Origin: Prorocentrum cordatum
Lineage: Eukaryota; Sar; Dinophyceae; Prorocentrales; Prorocentraceae
Direction: 5' to 3'
Assembly (NCBI GenBank): GCA_963575745.1
Contig: CAUYUJ010017869.1
Span: 1 to 64,000, forward strand
DNA: 64,000 nt
Part shown: positions 20,032 through 30,206 of the stretch, one piece after another
Numbering within the stretch: the first letter of the stretch is position 1
Layout of the letters: each line of letters opens with the position of its first letter
Made by a program: the position numbers and the translations under genes
Notes under the pieces: model-generated
What the model saw: only the letters and a program-made list of their open reading frames with translations
The model's database searches: none
What the model was told of the DNA's origin: nothing

Positions 20032-20244
20032 GGAGTTTACAAAACTGATGCCTCTAATATTGCTGGGCGAGCTGCGCTGATGGCCCGCTCGACGGAACTG
20101 GCCATGGCGCTGGACACGACTTCAGAAGCAAGAACAGGCAAGCAACGGGCGCGACTTGAGCAACGCGCCTTTGCGAAAATCGAACAACCCCCTTGCGAGT
20201 CCGCCGACCCTGTCGGGCCCCCATGCGTGTAAACGAAATTCGAA

Positions 20245-20560
20245 GGGCTTGGCAAACCATTTGGCAGGGTTTAGTAAACCACTTAGCAAACCACGCTAAA
20301 CCACTTAGCCAAATCCCGCTAAACGATTTAGCTAACCTCCGATAACCCTTTTACGTAAACCTACACAAACACACGTAGAGCGTTAGTTGCCCTTATCATA
20401 AATCAAGCTAAGTGATTGGCAAACCACACACAACCCTTCTAAGCACTACTCAAAGCTTGCACCCAGTAACAAACACTTACACAAACCACCGTAAACATCA
20501 CAAGCCTTAACAACTAGAGTTATCAATACATACTCAGACTTGCTAGGACGTTACTAAGAG
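20245..20560. repeat. TTAGC/GCTAA degenerate repeat, right patch
   Basis: TTAGTAAACC, CTTAGCAAACCACGCTAAAC, CCCGCTAAACG and TTTAGCTAACC in succession, then weaker copies (ACAAACCA, TTGCTAGGA). Shares its words with the patch at 9,120-9,370. Confidence 0.65.
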
Positions 20561-20599
20561 TTGCTAGGATGTTGCTTGGAGTTGCCAAGGACATACCAA

Positions 20600-21620
20600 A
20601 CCATTGCATCCTACCTAAGCGTTTGCAAGCGGCCCGACTCTCCAAGTGGTCCCGCGGAAGGGCGTCGCCACGGGCGTCGGGGAGGTGAGTCGCAGAGCCG
20701 AGCGAGGCCGGGTTGGAAATCGAAAGCGCCGTCGGGGGATGAGCCCGAGGCGGCGTCGCACTGGGGCCGCGGACACGGGGCGAGAATGGCATCGGGGGCG
20801 TCGTCGGTACCGCGTCGCGGCCTTCGTCGGGAGCGGCGGCGGCGGAGGCTGCGCCGGGGGCGGCGTGGCGGGCCGGGCCAACGCCACCCCATGCAGCTGC
20901 ATAGGGACGCCCCCCCGGGAGCGTCCACAGACAGCGCCCGCGCAGTCGCCGTGGGAGGAGCCTGCGCCTGTTGGGATTGAGCCTGTGTTCGCCCTCCGGT
21001 TTTACAGATGCCTGGACGATGTCACGCGCACGGCCTCCCAATGCAAGCTCGTGATCGTGCACCGTCGCGGTCGCGAGTATCTGGGGGGAGGTTCGGAAGC
21101 AGACTCGGGGCGGGGGCGTCGGCCCGGTGGTGGCCCGTCATGACCACCTACCAGACCACCCCAACCCAACCCGAAGACCCGAATTTCGGGCTGGGGGGGG
21201 TATGGGCACCATACGTGTTTTTTCGATGCTCCCGGACCTGGGGCGGGGCCCAGGGCGGGGGCGTCGGGGCGTCGGAAGCAGCCTCGGGGCGGGGGCGTCG
21301 GCCCGGTGGTGGCCCGCCATCGTGGGAGGAGCCCGAAATGGCGTCGAGATGGTGGCGTCGGCCCATGGCGGGGGGGGGGCGGCGCCGGAGGGCGACGCCG
21401 GAAACGAGGCCCGAGGTGTCGACTGAACGGGGGGGCCCCCGTTATATTCCAATCGTCGCGTCGGGGGCGTCGCAGCAAGCGGCGCATGAGGTGTCGTCAG
21501 AACGGGGGAGCCAGCCCAGGGAGGGAACGGCGACGGAACAGTCGTAGGTCGTGGCGCCGTCGTCGGAGCGTCGAAACCGCGATTCTTGCGTAAATTGTGA
21601 GGATGTCCCGCGCGAGAGCG
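20600..21620. repeat. GC-rich degenerate repeat (GGGGCGTCGG words)
   Basis: Words such as GGGGGCGTCGG, CGGCGTCG and GGCCCGGTGGTGGCCCG recur irregularly. The segment around 21,090-21,140 is repeated near 21,270-21,320. Open frames on both strands are GC-rich artefacts. A short stretch at 20,980-21,070 (plus) reads FALRFYRCLDDVTRTA and could be a gene fragment. Confidence 0.5.
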
Positions 21621-21679
21621 CGATGTTGAAATAAATCGTGAGGAACTATAAGACGCAGGCCGTTGAACTCTCATTTAAG

Positions 21680-23250
21680 AATGATTATTGCTGATCCCCC
21701 CCAGCCTGGCGCAGTGAACTTTTTCAATTGAAGCGCCCGTCCCGGCGCTTGCACCCTGTTTATCAAGAAAAGCATTCATCCTCAAACTACATGTTGTCCC
21801 CCGGTTTACAACAACAACAACAGCAACAACAACAACAACAACAACAACAACGGCTTCCGCCTGAGACACCCTCACAATTTAGCCAGGACCCCCGCTCCCG
21901 CCCGAGACTTCCTCGCATTTGATTCAGGAATCGCGCTCTCGCTTGGGACGTCAATACAATTTGTTAAAGAATACTTCTCTCGGCGCTCTGTGTCGCGCTC
22001 TCGCTGGGGACTCGCTTCCTATCTTTTCAAAAATAACGCCCTCGCGTTGGATCTTCCAGCGATTCACTCAAGCGCCGCGCTCCCGAAACGCAGGCACCCA
22101 GGAATCGCGCTCACGCTTAGGACTCCTCGCGGCCCCGTTGCAACCCTTCGTGGTCCCCTCGCTGCCCTTCGTGGCCCCCTTGCACCCCTTCGTAGCCCCC
22201 TCGCTGCCGTTCGTGGCCCCGTTGCACCCCTTCGTGGCCCCCTCGCGACCCTTCGTGGCCCCGTTGCAGCCCTTCGTGGCCCCCTCGCTGCCCTTCGTGG
22301 CCCCATATATGCATGCCCTTCGTGGCCCCCTCGCTGCCCTTCGTGGCCCCGTTGCAGCCCCTCGCGGCCCCCTCGCTGCCCTTCGCGGCCCCGTTGCAGC
22401 CCTTCGTGGCCCCCTCGCTGCCCTTCGTGGCCCCGTTGCAGCCCTTCGCGGCCCCCTCTCTGCCCTTCTTGGCCCCATATATGCATGCCATTCGTGGCCC
22501 CCGCTCGTTCACGCCCGTCGTGGCCCCATAGTCGTGCCCTTCGCGGCCCCGCCGTCGCCCTTCGCGGCCCCCTCGCTGCCCTTCGTGGCCCCGTTGCTGC
22601 CCTCAGTGGCCCCGCCCTTGCCCTCCGCGGCCCTATATACGCATGCCCTTTGTGGCCCCCGTTCCTTCGCGCCCGTCGTGGCCCCACGCGCACGCCCTTC
22701 GTGGCCCCACTGTCGCCAAGCGCGGGCCCCTTGCTTTCCTACGTGACCCGGTTGCTACGCTCAGTGGCCCCATCGTTATCTGCCCTTCGCGGCCCCCGCT
22801 CGTTCGCGCTCTTCGTGGCCCCATACGCATTCCCTTCGTGTCCCCGCTGTCGCCCTTCGTGGCCTACTTCGTGCCCTTCGTGGCCCTACGGTCGTTCTCT
22901 CTCTCTCTCTCTCGTTCTCGCTTTCGCTCGTCGTCGTCGTAGTCGTCGTCGCCGTCGCCGTCGTCGTCATCGACGTCGTCGTCGTCGTCGTCGCGGTCAG
23001 TCCCCTGTCCGTCCCTCTTGGGGTCGGGCTGCCGCCGATCAGCGCTGCCGCTGGCCAGGCCGACGGTCCGCGGCCGCCCCGCCGCTTGCCGGGGCCCGGC
23101 CTGCAGGGAAGAAAGGTACACCCCGCAAAATGGGCACGATCAAAATCGAAGAGGGCGGGTATCGAGGGTTTGGGAAGTACGTGTTAACAGACATTCGAGC
23201 AGATGAGAGCGAACAATCAGAAAATGGTTGGTGTCGCTGTTGATGCACCT
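21680..23250 (-). repeat. Composite CAA repeat unit in reverse orientation
   Basis: Read on the minus strand: conserved block around CAAACCCTCGATACCCGCCC, a PstI-like CCTGCAGG block, a CGA-rich microsatellite (22,925-23,000), the 21+21-bp GGCCACGAAGGGC array (22,120-22,870), then degenerate 41-bp repeats (21,890-22,110). A separate plus-strand (CAA)n lies at 21,810-21,850. The same order occurs on the plus strand at 37.0-38.0, 42.7-44.1, 55.1-55.9 and 56.3-57.6 kb. Confidence 0.8.
22120..22870 (-). repeat. Tandem 42-bp (2 x 21) GGCCACGAAGGGC array, reverse
   Basis: Alternating 21-bp halves: GGCCACGAAGGGCAGCGAGG and GGCCACGAAGGGCTGCAACG (minus strand), about 13 dimers to 22,480, then more diverged copies. 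Frames on both strands stay open because 21 is a multiple of three; products are Pro/Leu/Arg/Ala repeats. Confidence 0.9.
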
Positions 23251-23254
23251 GTTG

Positions 23255-24178
23255 TTGTAACCCGTGGGCAATGGGGGGCAGTTTGAGCACCAAGACTTTC
23301 CCCGATTAAGAACAGGGTGCGAGCCCCGGGAGAACCATCGAATGGGAAAAACACAATGTGCACAGGGCAGGGGGATCGTGAATACTTACTGTTTAGAAAT
23401 GAACAACAGCAGCAGCAGCAGCAGCAGCAACAACGCCAACAACAACGTCAACAACAACAGCAGCAACAGCAACAATAACAACAGCAGCAACAACGAGCAA
23501 CAGCAACAGCAGCAACAACAACAACAGCAACAGCAACAACAACAATCATGTTCGGACTGGTCGCTCTGATCTGCACGCGTGCCACTCAAGACGTATTTAC
23601 CGAACCCTCGATACCCGCTCTCTTCGTCTTCGGCCGTACCCCTTTGGGGGTATATGTTCTAACCTGCAACGTGTATTTCGAGCAGTCCCTGAATCAAGGG
23701 AAAAAAGGACGGATGGAAGGAAAGGACAACGGGGAAGGAAGAGGATGGATAAGGATGGAGCACGAGAGAAACTAGGAAGGGGGTTATGAGCAGAAAGCAC
23801 GTGGCAGAACCATACGGGCAGATCGGGCGGATAGACCCTACCAGGCGAGTCGGGAAGGACGGCCCAGGCGGCCAGGTCGAGCAGGCGGGTTGCTGAAGCG
23901 TGCGTCCTGCATGAATCACAGGAAATTGTCAAATGACAGCTAGACTCCCAATCAATCTTGAGGAAGTCCACAGCGACAGCGTGACTCCTGAATGTCGAGG
24001 GCGCGGCGTCTGAATAATTTGCGAGGAACTCCCACGCGAGAGCGCGATTCCTGAATAAATTGTGAAGAAGCGCCGCGCGAGAGCACGATTTGGGAATCAC
24101 TGTGGGGAAATATCAAGCGGGAGCCGTTGTTGTTGCATGTCGGGGCCAACTTTGCACTTTGAGGAGGCGGACGTTCCC
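23255..24178 (+). repeat. Composite CAA repeat unit, forward, truncated
   Basis: Leader (TTTGAGCACCAAGACTTTCC, GGGTGCGAGCC, TGTGCAC), then (CAA/CAG)n at 23,400-23,548, the conserved block with CGTATTTACCGAACCCTCGA, and hairpin TACCCCTTTGGGGGTA near 23,637. After about 23,660 comes unique sequence, then degenerate 41-bp repeats (23,970-24,130). Confidence 0.7.
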
Positions 24179-24189
24179 ATATATATATA

Positions 24190-24231
<42 letters not shown>

Positions 24232-24310
24232 TGCACACACATGCATACATACATGCATGCATGCATGCATGCATACATACATACATACATACACTTACAT
24301 ACATGCACAC

Positions 24311-24349
<39 letters not shown>

Positions 24350-24499
24350 TATATATACAGTTACAAGTACATGTACATATACATATGCATACACGTATAC
24401 ATTTATACATAGACATACACATATGTATATGCATGGACATGTGGGTACACATGTATATATATGCACGGATAAACAAATACATATACAACTGCATTTACG

Positions 24500-24537
<38 letters not shown>

Positions 24538-24687
24538 AACATATGCATACACACATACATATACATATATACAAATACGTATGCACATACATATACATAT
24601 ACATGTACAACTACATATACATATACATGTACATATACCTGTACCTACACATATACATATACATATACATGTACATATATATGTATG

Positions 24688-24718
<31 letters not shown>

Positions 24719-24939
24719 GCACATATATATACAGAGATTTACAACTCTCTGAATATATACATATACATAGACACACGCATATACAAATACATGTATAAAT
24801 TCATAAACATATTCATATCATAGACCTATACATATACATAATCATAATGATATACATGTACATACACATAGTCATATACATATACATATACATATGCATA
24901 TACATATACATAGACACATACATTTACATATACATCTGC

Positions 24940-24975
<36 letters not shown>
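24179..24975. repeat. TATA/TACATA microsatellite, about 800 bp
   Basis: Variants of ATACAT with ATGC, ACAC and long TA stretches. Similar DNA flanks the right end of the retrotransposon (36,347-36,870). Confidence 0.95.
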
Positions 24976-24977
<2 letters not shown>

Positions 24978-24984
24978 ACACACA

Positions 24985-25025
24985 CTAGAACTATCGCGCG
25001 CGCTTCGCGCGCGCTCAGGTTCTAG
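24985..25025. other. Perfect stem-loop at the head of long repeat copy 1
   Basis: CTAGAAC and GTTCTAG enclose an inner GCGCGCGC-CTTC-type hairpin, so the 41 bp fold into one long stem. Confidence 0.7.
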
Positions 25026-26877
25026 CCCAGGCCAGGGGGGCGCTGGACGATCTTGGACAACGCTATCAAGCACAGGCGCGCGACGGCATCTGAGGAGCTT
25101 CTGGGGTGTTCCGCATGCTTCGTCAACTGGCTGTTGGAGGCACCTCTTGGGTGCTTCTTGGGGGGGCGTCTGAGGGTCCCTTGGGGGCATCGGTTCTGCA
25201 ATCTGAAGCCGTCATTGGCCGTCTTGGCTGCGTGGAAGCCCGACTTGAGGCCACCTGCGGCCAGATTGAGTTAATCCGGAAGCCTCCCGGGGGCCTCCTG
25301 GAAGCAGTTTTGACGCATCGAGGGCACTCTTGGGCTATCTTAAAGCCTCTTGGACGTCTCCTACGGGCCTTTTAGGCCCTCGGGAAGCTATTGGGGTCCT
25401 CGTCGGACCACTTGGGGGCCTCTTGCGGCCTCCTGTGGGCCTTGTGGGGGGACCGATCTGCTGTTGGGTCGCGTTCCCCTTCTTGGGCCTCTCTTGGGGC
25501 TCTTGGGGCCCTCTCGGGCCGTCTTGGGCGCCTCAAGCACCGTCTTGGGGCCCTCGCGGGCCGTCTTGGGGCCCTCTTGGAGTCCTCTTCGTCTATATGG
25601 GAGCGATATTGGAAGCCTCTTGGGCCGTCTTGGAGCATTGGGATGCCAAAAGGCCGAAAAAATTAAAACCCGTCAAAGCCCAATCGTAAAACTATGAGTT
25701 GTGCCTCTTGGGGCCACCTTGGGAGATCTCTTGGAACCTCGTCGGCCCTCTTGGGAGCTTCTTGGGGGCCTCTTGGATCCGATTTGGGGGCCTCTTGGGA
25801 CTTCCCGAGAACCTCTCGGGGTAGAAAGCTCGGATTCTCGGTTCGTGTTTCCCTTCTTGGGCCTCTCTTGGGGCCGTCTTGGGGCCCTCTCGGGCCGTCT
25901 TGGGCGCCTCAGGCACCGCCTTGGGGCCCTCGTGGGCCGCGCAGGGCCCTCTTGGAAGCCTCTTCGGCTATCTTGGAGCTGTCTGGGAGGCCTCTTCCTC
26001 CTCCTCGTCCCCCTCCTCCTCCTCCCACTCCAACTCTCTCTCCTCCTGATCTTCCTCCTCCTCCTCCTGCAGCGTGTTCCGGAAGGCTCCCGCCGGAACA
26101 TGCTGTGCACAAGTGCTGTCACTGCTCCCGCCACCGTGCCCTGGGTGGTGGGTCAGAGGCCTCATGGGTGTTGGTGTGGATCTCGTGGTTGGCCTGTCGG
26201 GGACGTCGTGAAGGCAGTTTCGCAGCTTCTCGGTAGCCGTTTTGGGACCGTTGTGGGGCCTCCTCGGGGCTGTTTTGTAGCCTCTTTAGGCCTCGTTTGG
26301 GCCTCCTGGGTGCCTCTTGGGGGCCTCCTGGGGCCTCTTGGGGGCTCCTTGGGGCCTCCTGGGGCACTCTTCAAGCGGGAGGGTCGAATTTTGGAGTCGT
26401 GGTCCCCCTCTTGGGCGCATCTTGGGGCCGTCTTGGGGCTCTGTTGGGCTGTCTTGGGCGACTCTGGGGCCGTCTTGGGGCCCTCTTGGGCCGTCTTGGG
26501 GCGCCCTTGGGGGCCTATTGAGCCGTCTTGGAACGTCGGACAGCCGAAAAGGCTGGAAGGCCAAAATCGTTCGAAAACCTTCGTACAATTGACGATTTCG
26601 GCCTCTGGAAGCGCTCTGGAGAGGCGTCTTGAAGCGTCGTGGAGTGCCTTGGGGGGCCTCTCGGGCCGTCTTGGGCCTATCTTGGGCGTCCTGGAGCGGT
26701 CTTTCGGCGACTCGGGGCCCGCTTGGGCCATCTTGGGAGCCTCTGGAGGCCCTCCTGGACTATTTTGGACCTCCCCGGCCGCCCCGTCCTCCCATGGGGG
26801 GTCGGAGGCGGCGGCCTCAGAGGCCCAGGACGCGTAAACCCTGTAAAAACATACGGAAAATGAGCCCCGGTACCCCC
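24992..26877. repeat. Long CTTGGGGCC-rich segment, copy 1
   Basis: Built from TCTTGGGGCC-like words at about 10-15 bp spacing. The whole segment recurs at 27,706-29,588 (offset about 2,714 bp) with scattered substitutions; both copies end AAAATGAGCCCCGGT. Open frames of up to 378 codons read as Leu-Gly-Ala-Ser-Trp (plus) or Arg-Pro-Gln-Glu (minus) repeats and are not called as genes. Confidence 0.85.
26070..26107. other. Hairpin, CAGCGTGTTCCGG stem
   Basis: CAGCGTGTTCCGG pairs with CCGGAACATGCTGTG across a 10-nt spacer. The duplicate is at 28,784-28,821. Confidence 0.6.
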
Positions 26878-27210
26878 TTGGCGGCTCTTCGGCGCTCTTG
26901 GACCGTTGGAAGCTCGAAAACGCGAGAAGCCAAAAACATTGAAAAGACCATTGAACATATACGACTTTGGCCTCTTCGGGCCGTACCGTGATACCTATCA
27001 GACTTCTTGGGGTCTCTTGGAGGCCACCTGGAAGCCTCGAGAGCCGTCGGAAGGCTGACTTGGGCTGCTCGGGAGCGTCTTGGGCCATCCTTTCGCATTC
27101 TGGGGGCTCCTGGGGGGCGTCTTGGGCCCTCCTGGAGCGCTGTGGAGGCTGCCCGGAAAGGCTGGGGCAGCGGTGCCGGGAGCGTCCCCGAAATGTGGCC
27201 ATATCTTTTC

Positions 27211-27244
27211 AGCGCGTTCCGGGAGCATCTGCCCGGAACGCGCT
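27211..27244. other. Hairpin, AGCGCGTTCCGGG stem
   Basis: AGCGCGTTCCGGG and CCCGGAACGCGCT form a perfect 13-bp stem with an 8-nt loop. Confidence 0.75.
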
Positions 27245-27305
27245 CGTGGCAGGGCGCCCACGTCCGAGGACGTTGGCATGGGAAACCGCAGCGCGTGATC
27301 ATTCC

Positions 27306-27339
27306 AGCGCGTTCCGGCGAAGACCGTCCGGAACGCGCT
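27306..27339. other. Hairpin, AGCGCGTTCCGG stem
   Basis: AGCGCGTTCCGG and CCGGAACGCGCT form a perfect 12-bp stem with a 10-nt loop. Same stem as the hairpin 95 bp to the left, with a different loop. Confidence 0.75.
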
Positions 27340-27694
27340 TGGGCAAGCGCTGGGTTTGGGGAAGGCGTGTGCAGACCGTTCATGCAGTTTGGGATGCTCG
27401 GGGCAAGAGGCGGAAGCCATCCTCATAAGACATGCAGTCTTCTTGGAGCCGTCTTGCAGAAAACACAGAAAAACTGAGAGGCTGCAGTCGTTCCTGGAGC
27501 CGTCTTGGAGCCCTCTTGGGCTGCCCTGGAGCCTGTTGGAGTCCTCTGCGGAATAGTCTTGGAGCCCGCGCCGAGGATCTGGAAAACGTCCGGGAGCATC
27601 GCGGCGGCCTTCGAGGCCCGGGACGCCGAAACCGCGTAAGAGCACAGCGAAAATGAGCCCCGGTACTGGAGGGTCGGGCAGCTGTTTTCGGGCC

Positions 27695-27747
27695 CCTGGG
27701 CTAGAAACATCGCGCGCGCTTCGCGCGCGCTCAGGTTCTAGCCCAGG
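27695..27747. other. Stem-loop at the head of long repeat copy 2
   Basis: CCTGGGCTAGAA(A)C and GTTCTAGCCCAGG enclose the same GCGCGCGC hairpin as copy 1. The outer pairing is extended by CCTGGG/CCCAGG. Confidence 0.75.
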
Positions 27748-29588
27748 CCAGGGGGGCGCTGGACGATCTTGGACAAAGATATCAAGCACAGGCGCGCGAC
27801 GGCATCTGAGGAGCTTCTGGGGTGTTCCGCATGCTTCGTCAACCGGCTGATGGAGGCACCTCTTGGGTGCTTCTTGGGGGGGCGTCTGAGGGTCCCTTGG
27901 GGGCATCGGTTCTGCAATCTGAAGCCGTCATTGGCCGTCTTGGCTGCGTGGAAGCCCGACTTGAGGCCACCTGCGGCCAGATTGAGGCAATCCGGAAGCC
28001 TCCCGGGGGCCTCCTGGAAGCAGTTTTGACGCATCGAGGGCACTCTTGGGCTATTTAAAGCCTCTTGGACGTCTCCTAGGGGCCTTTTAGGCCCTCGGGA
28101 AGCTTTTGGGGTCCTCGTCGGACCACTTGGGGGCCTCTTGCGGCCTCCTGTGGGCCTTTTGGGGGGACCGCTCTGCTGTTGGGTCGCGTTCCCCTTCTTG
28201 GGCCTCTCTTGGGGCTCTTGGGGCCCTCTCGGGCCGTCTTGGGCGCCTCAAGCACCGTCTTGGGGCCCTCGCGGGCCGTCTTGGGGATTTCTTGGAGGCC
28301 TCTTCCTCTATATGGGAGCGGTATTGGAAGCCTCTTGGGCCGTCTTGGAGCATCGGGATGCCAAAAGGCCGAAAAAATTAAAACCCGTCAAAGCCCAATC
28401 GTAAAACTATGAGTTGTGCCTCTTGGGGCCACCTTGGGAGATCTCTTGGAACCTCGTCGACCCTCTTGGGAGCTTCTTGGGGGCCTCTTGGATCCGATTG
28501 GGGGCCTCTTGGGACTTCCCGAAAACCTCTCGGGGTAGAAAGCTCGGATTCTCGGATCGTGTTTCCCTTCTTGGGCCTCTCTTGGGGCCGTCTTGGGGCC
28601 CTCTCGGGACGTCTTGGGCGCCTCAGGCACCGCCTTGGGGCCCTCGTGGGCCGCGCAGGGCCCTCTTGGAAGCCTCTTCGGCTATCTTGGAGCTGTCTGG
28701 GAGGCCTCTTCCTCCTCCTCGTCCCCATCCTCCTCCTCCCACTCCAACTCTCTCTCCTCCTGATCTTCCTCCTCCGCCTCCTGCAGCGTGTTCCGGAAGG
28801 CTCCCGCCGGAACATGCTGTGCACAAGTGCTGTCACTGCTCCCGCCACCGTGCCCTGGGTGGTGGGTCAGAGGCCTCATGGGTGTTGGTTTGGATCTCGT
28901 GGTTGGCCTGTCGGGGACGTCGTGAAGGCAGTTTCGCAGCTTCTCGGTAGCCGTTTTGGGACCGTTGTGGGGCCTCCTCGGGGCTGTTTTGTGGCCTCTT
29001 TAGGCCTCGTTTGGGCCTCCTGGGTGCCTCTTGGGGGCCTCCTGGGGCCTCTTGGGGGCTCCTTGGGGCCTCCTGGGGCACTCTTCAAGCGGGAGGGTCG
29101 AATTTTGGAGTCGTGGTCCCCCTCTTGGGCGCATCTTGGGGCCGTCTTGGGGCTCTGTTGGGCTGTCTTGGGCGACTCTGGGGCCGTCTTGGGGCCCTCT
29201 TGGGCCGTCTTGGGGCGCTCTTGGGGGCCTATTGAGCCGTCTTGGAACGTCGGACAGCCGAAAAGGCTGGAAGGCCAAAATCGTTCGAAAACCTTCGTAC
29301 AATTGACGATTTCGGCCTCTGGAAGCGCTCTGGAGAGCGTCTTGAAGCGTCGTGGAGTGCCTTGGGGGGCCTCTCGGGCCGTCTTGGGCCTATCTTGGGC
29401 GTCCTGGAGCGGTCTTTCGGCGACTCGGGGCCCGCTTGGACCGTCTTGGGGGCCTCTGGAGGCCCTCCTGGACTACTGTGGACCTCCCTGGCCGCCCCGT
29501 CCTCCCATGGGAGGTCGGAGGCGGCGGCCTCCGAGGCCCAGGACGCGGAAACCATCTAAAAACACAGGAAAAATGAGCCCCGGTCCCC
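27706..29588. repeat. Long CTTGGGGCC-rich segment, copy 2
   Basis: Near-copy of 24,992-26,877. Small indels shift the offset from 2,716 to about 2,714 bp. It ends just before the TA tract that precedes the retrotransposon. Confidence 0.85.
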
Positions 29589-29635
29589 CCATGGGGGGTC
29601 GGGGCACCTGTCCTGGGGTTCCCGGCCTCGCCCCC

Positions 29636-29637
<2 letters not shown>

Positions 29638-29679
<42 letters not shown>

Positions 29680-29694
29680 TATATTATATATGTA
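29638..29694. repeat. (TA)n tract at the left border of the retrotransposon
   Basis: TA dinucleotides with a few AATAT and ATTATA interruptions, abutting GCATTGCA, the element end. The other border is also TA-rich. Confidence 0.9.
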
Positions 29695-29827
29695 GCATTG
29701 CACCCCGCTCTTTTTCATCCAGGCCAGCAGCGATATGTCGTGGCGACAGACCTTCGCCCTGAGAAGACTGGAGCTAGCGACTCATAAAACACAACCCTCT
29801 GGACCGGTCTCAGAGATACTGAACTCC
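29695..29827 (-). repeat. Split direct repeat Y, outer copy
   Basis: 133 bp starting GCATTGCACCCCGCTC and ending GATACTGAACTCC (plus strand). Differs from the inner copy at three or four positions. It abuts the TA tract. Confidence 0.9.
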
Positions 29828-29872
29828 TGAAAAAATTACATGGGATCATAGGCGGGGCGGGCGGGCTCTGGG

Positions 29873-30040
29873 AGCCTTGAGCCCAAACGGGTAAGGACAT
29901 GGAGAAGGGAAAAGAGAGAACGGTAGAGAGAGACCTGGCAGGTGTCTCCACCCGCGGTACAAGGGTCATCCTCACGGATTCAACGGCCTTCCCGAACGAA
30001 CTCCGCTCAACGCTAGAACGATACCAAGGCGATCTACCAA
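29873..30040 (-). repeat. Split direct repeat X, inner copy
   Basis: 168 bp from AGCCTTGAGCCCAAACGG to GATCTACCAA (plus strand), directly abutting repeat Y at 30,041. Carries the DinoSL-like sequence described at 36,179. Confidence 0.9.
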
Positions 30041-30173
30041 GCATTGCACTCCGCTCTTTTTCATCCAGGCCAGCAGCGATATGTCGTGGCTACAGACCTT
30101 CGCCCTGAGAAGACTGGAGCTAGCGACTCATTAAACACAACCCTCTGGACCGGTCTCAGAGATACTGAACTCC
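30041..30173 (-). repeat. Split direct repeat Y, inner copy
   Basis: 133 bp from GCATTGCACTCCGCTC to GATACTGAACTCC. It lies just after the methyltransferase-like frame on the coding strand. Confidence 0.9.
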
Positions 30174-30206
30174 CGATTTGCCGTAGTTACAACTGGAGGC
30201 ATCGGA

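Larger units (their letters stand above)
26878..27700. repeat. Diverged CTTGGAGCC repeat between the two long copies
   Basis: Same word vocabulary, less regular. It carries a third copy of the end module (about 27,600-27,665, ending AAAATGAGCCCCGGTACTGG) and two strong hairpins at 27,211 and 27,306. Confidence 0.6.

Noticed and set aside
22064-23243. Long frames on both strands through the GGCCACGAAGGGC array (also at 43.1-43.9 and 56.7-57.3 kb)
   Set aside because: A 21-bp period keeps all frames open; products are simple repeats with no start context or splice signals.
24179-24975. Frames with Tyr-Ile-His repeats through the TACATA microsatellite
   Set aside because: Pure microsatellite translation on both strands.
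25701-29695. Plus-strand open frames of 378 and 428 codons rich in Leu-Gly-Ser-Trp
   Set aside because: They translate degenerate CTTGGGGCC repeats. Equivalent frames are open on the minus strand and no domain-like variation is present.
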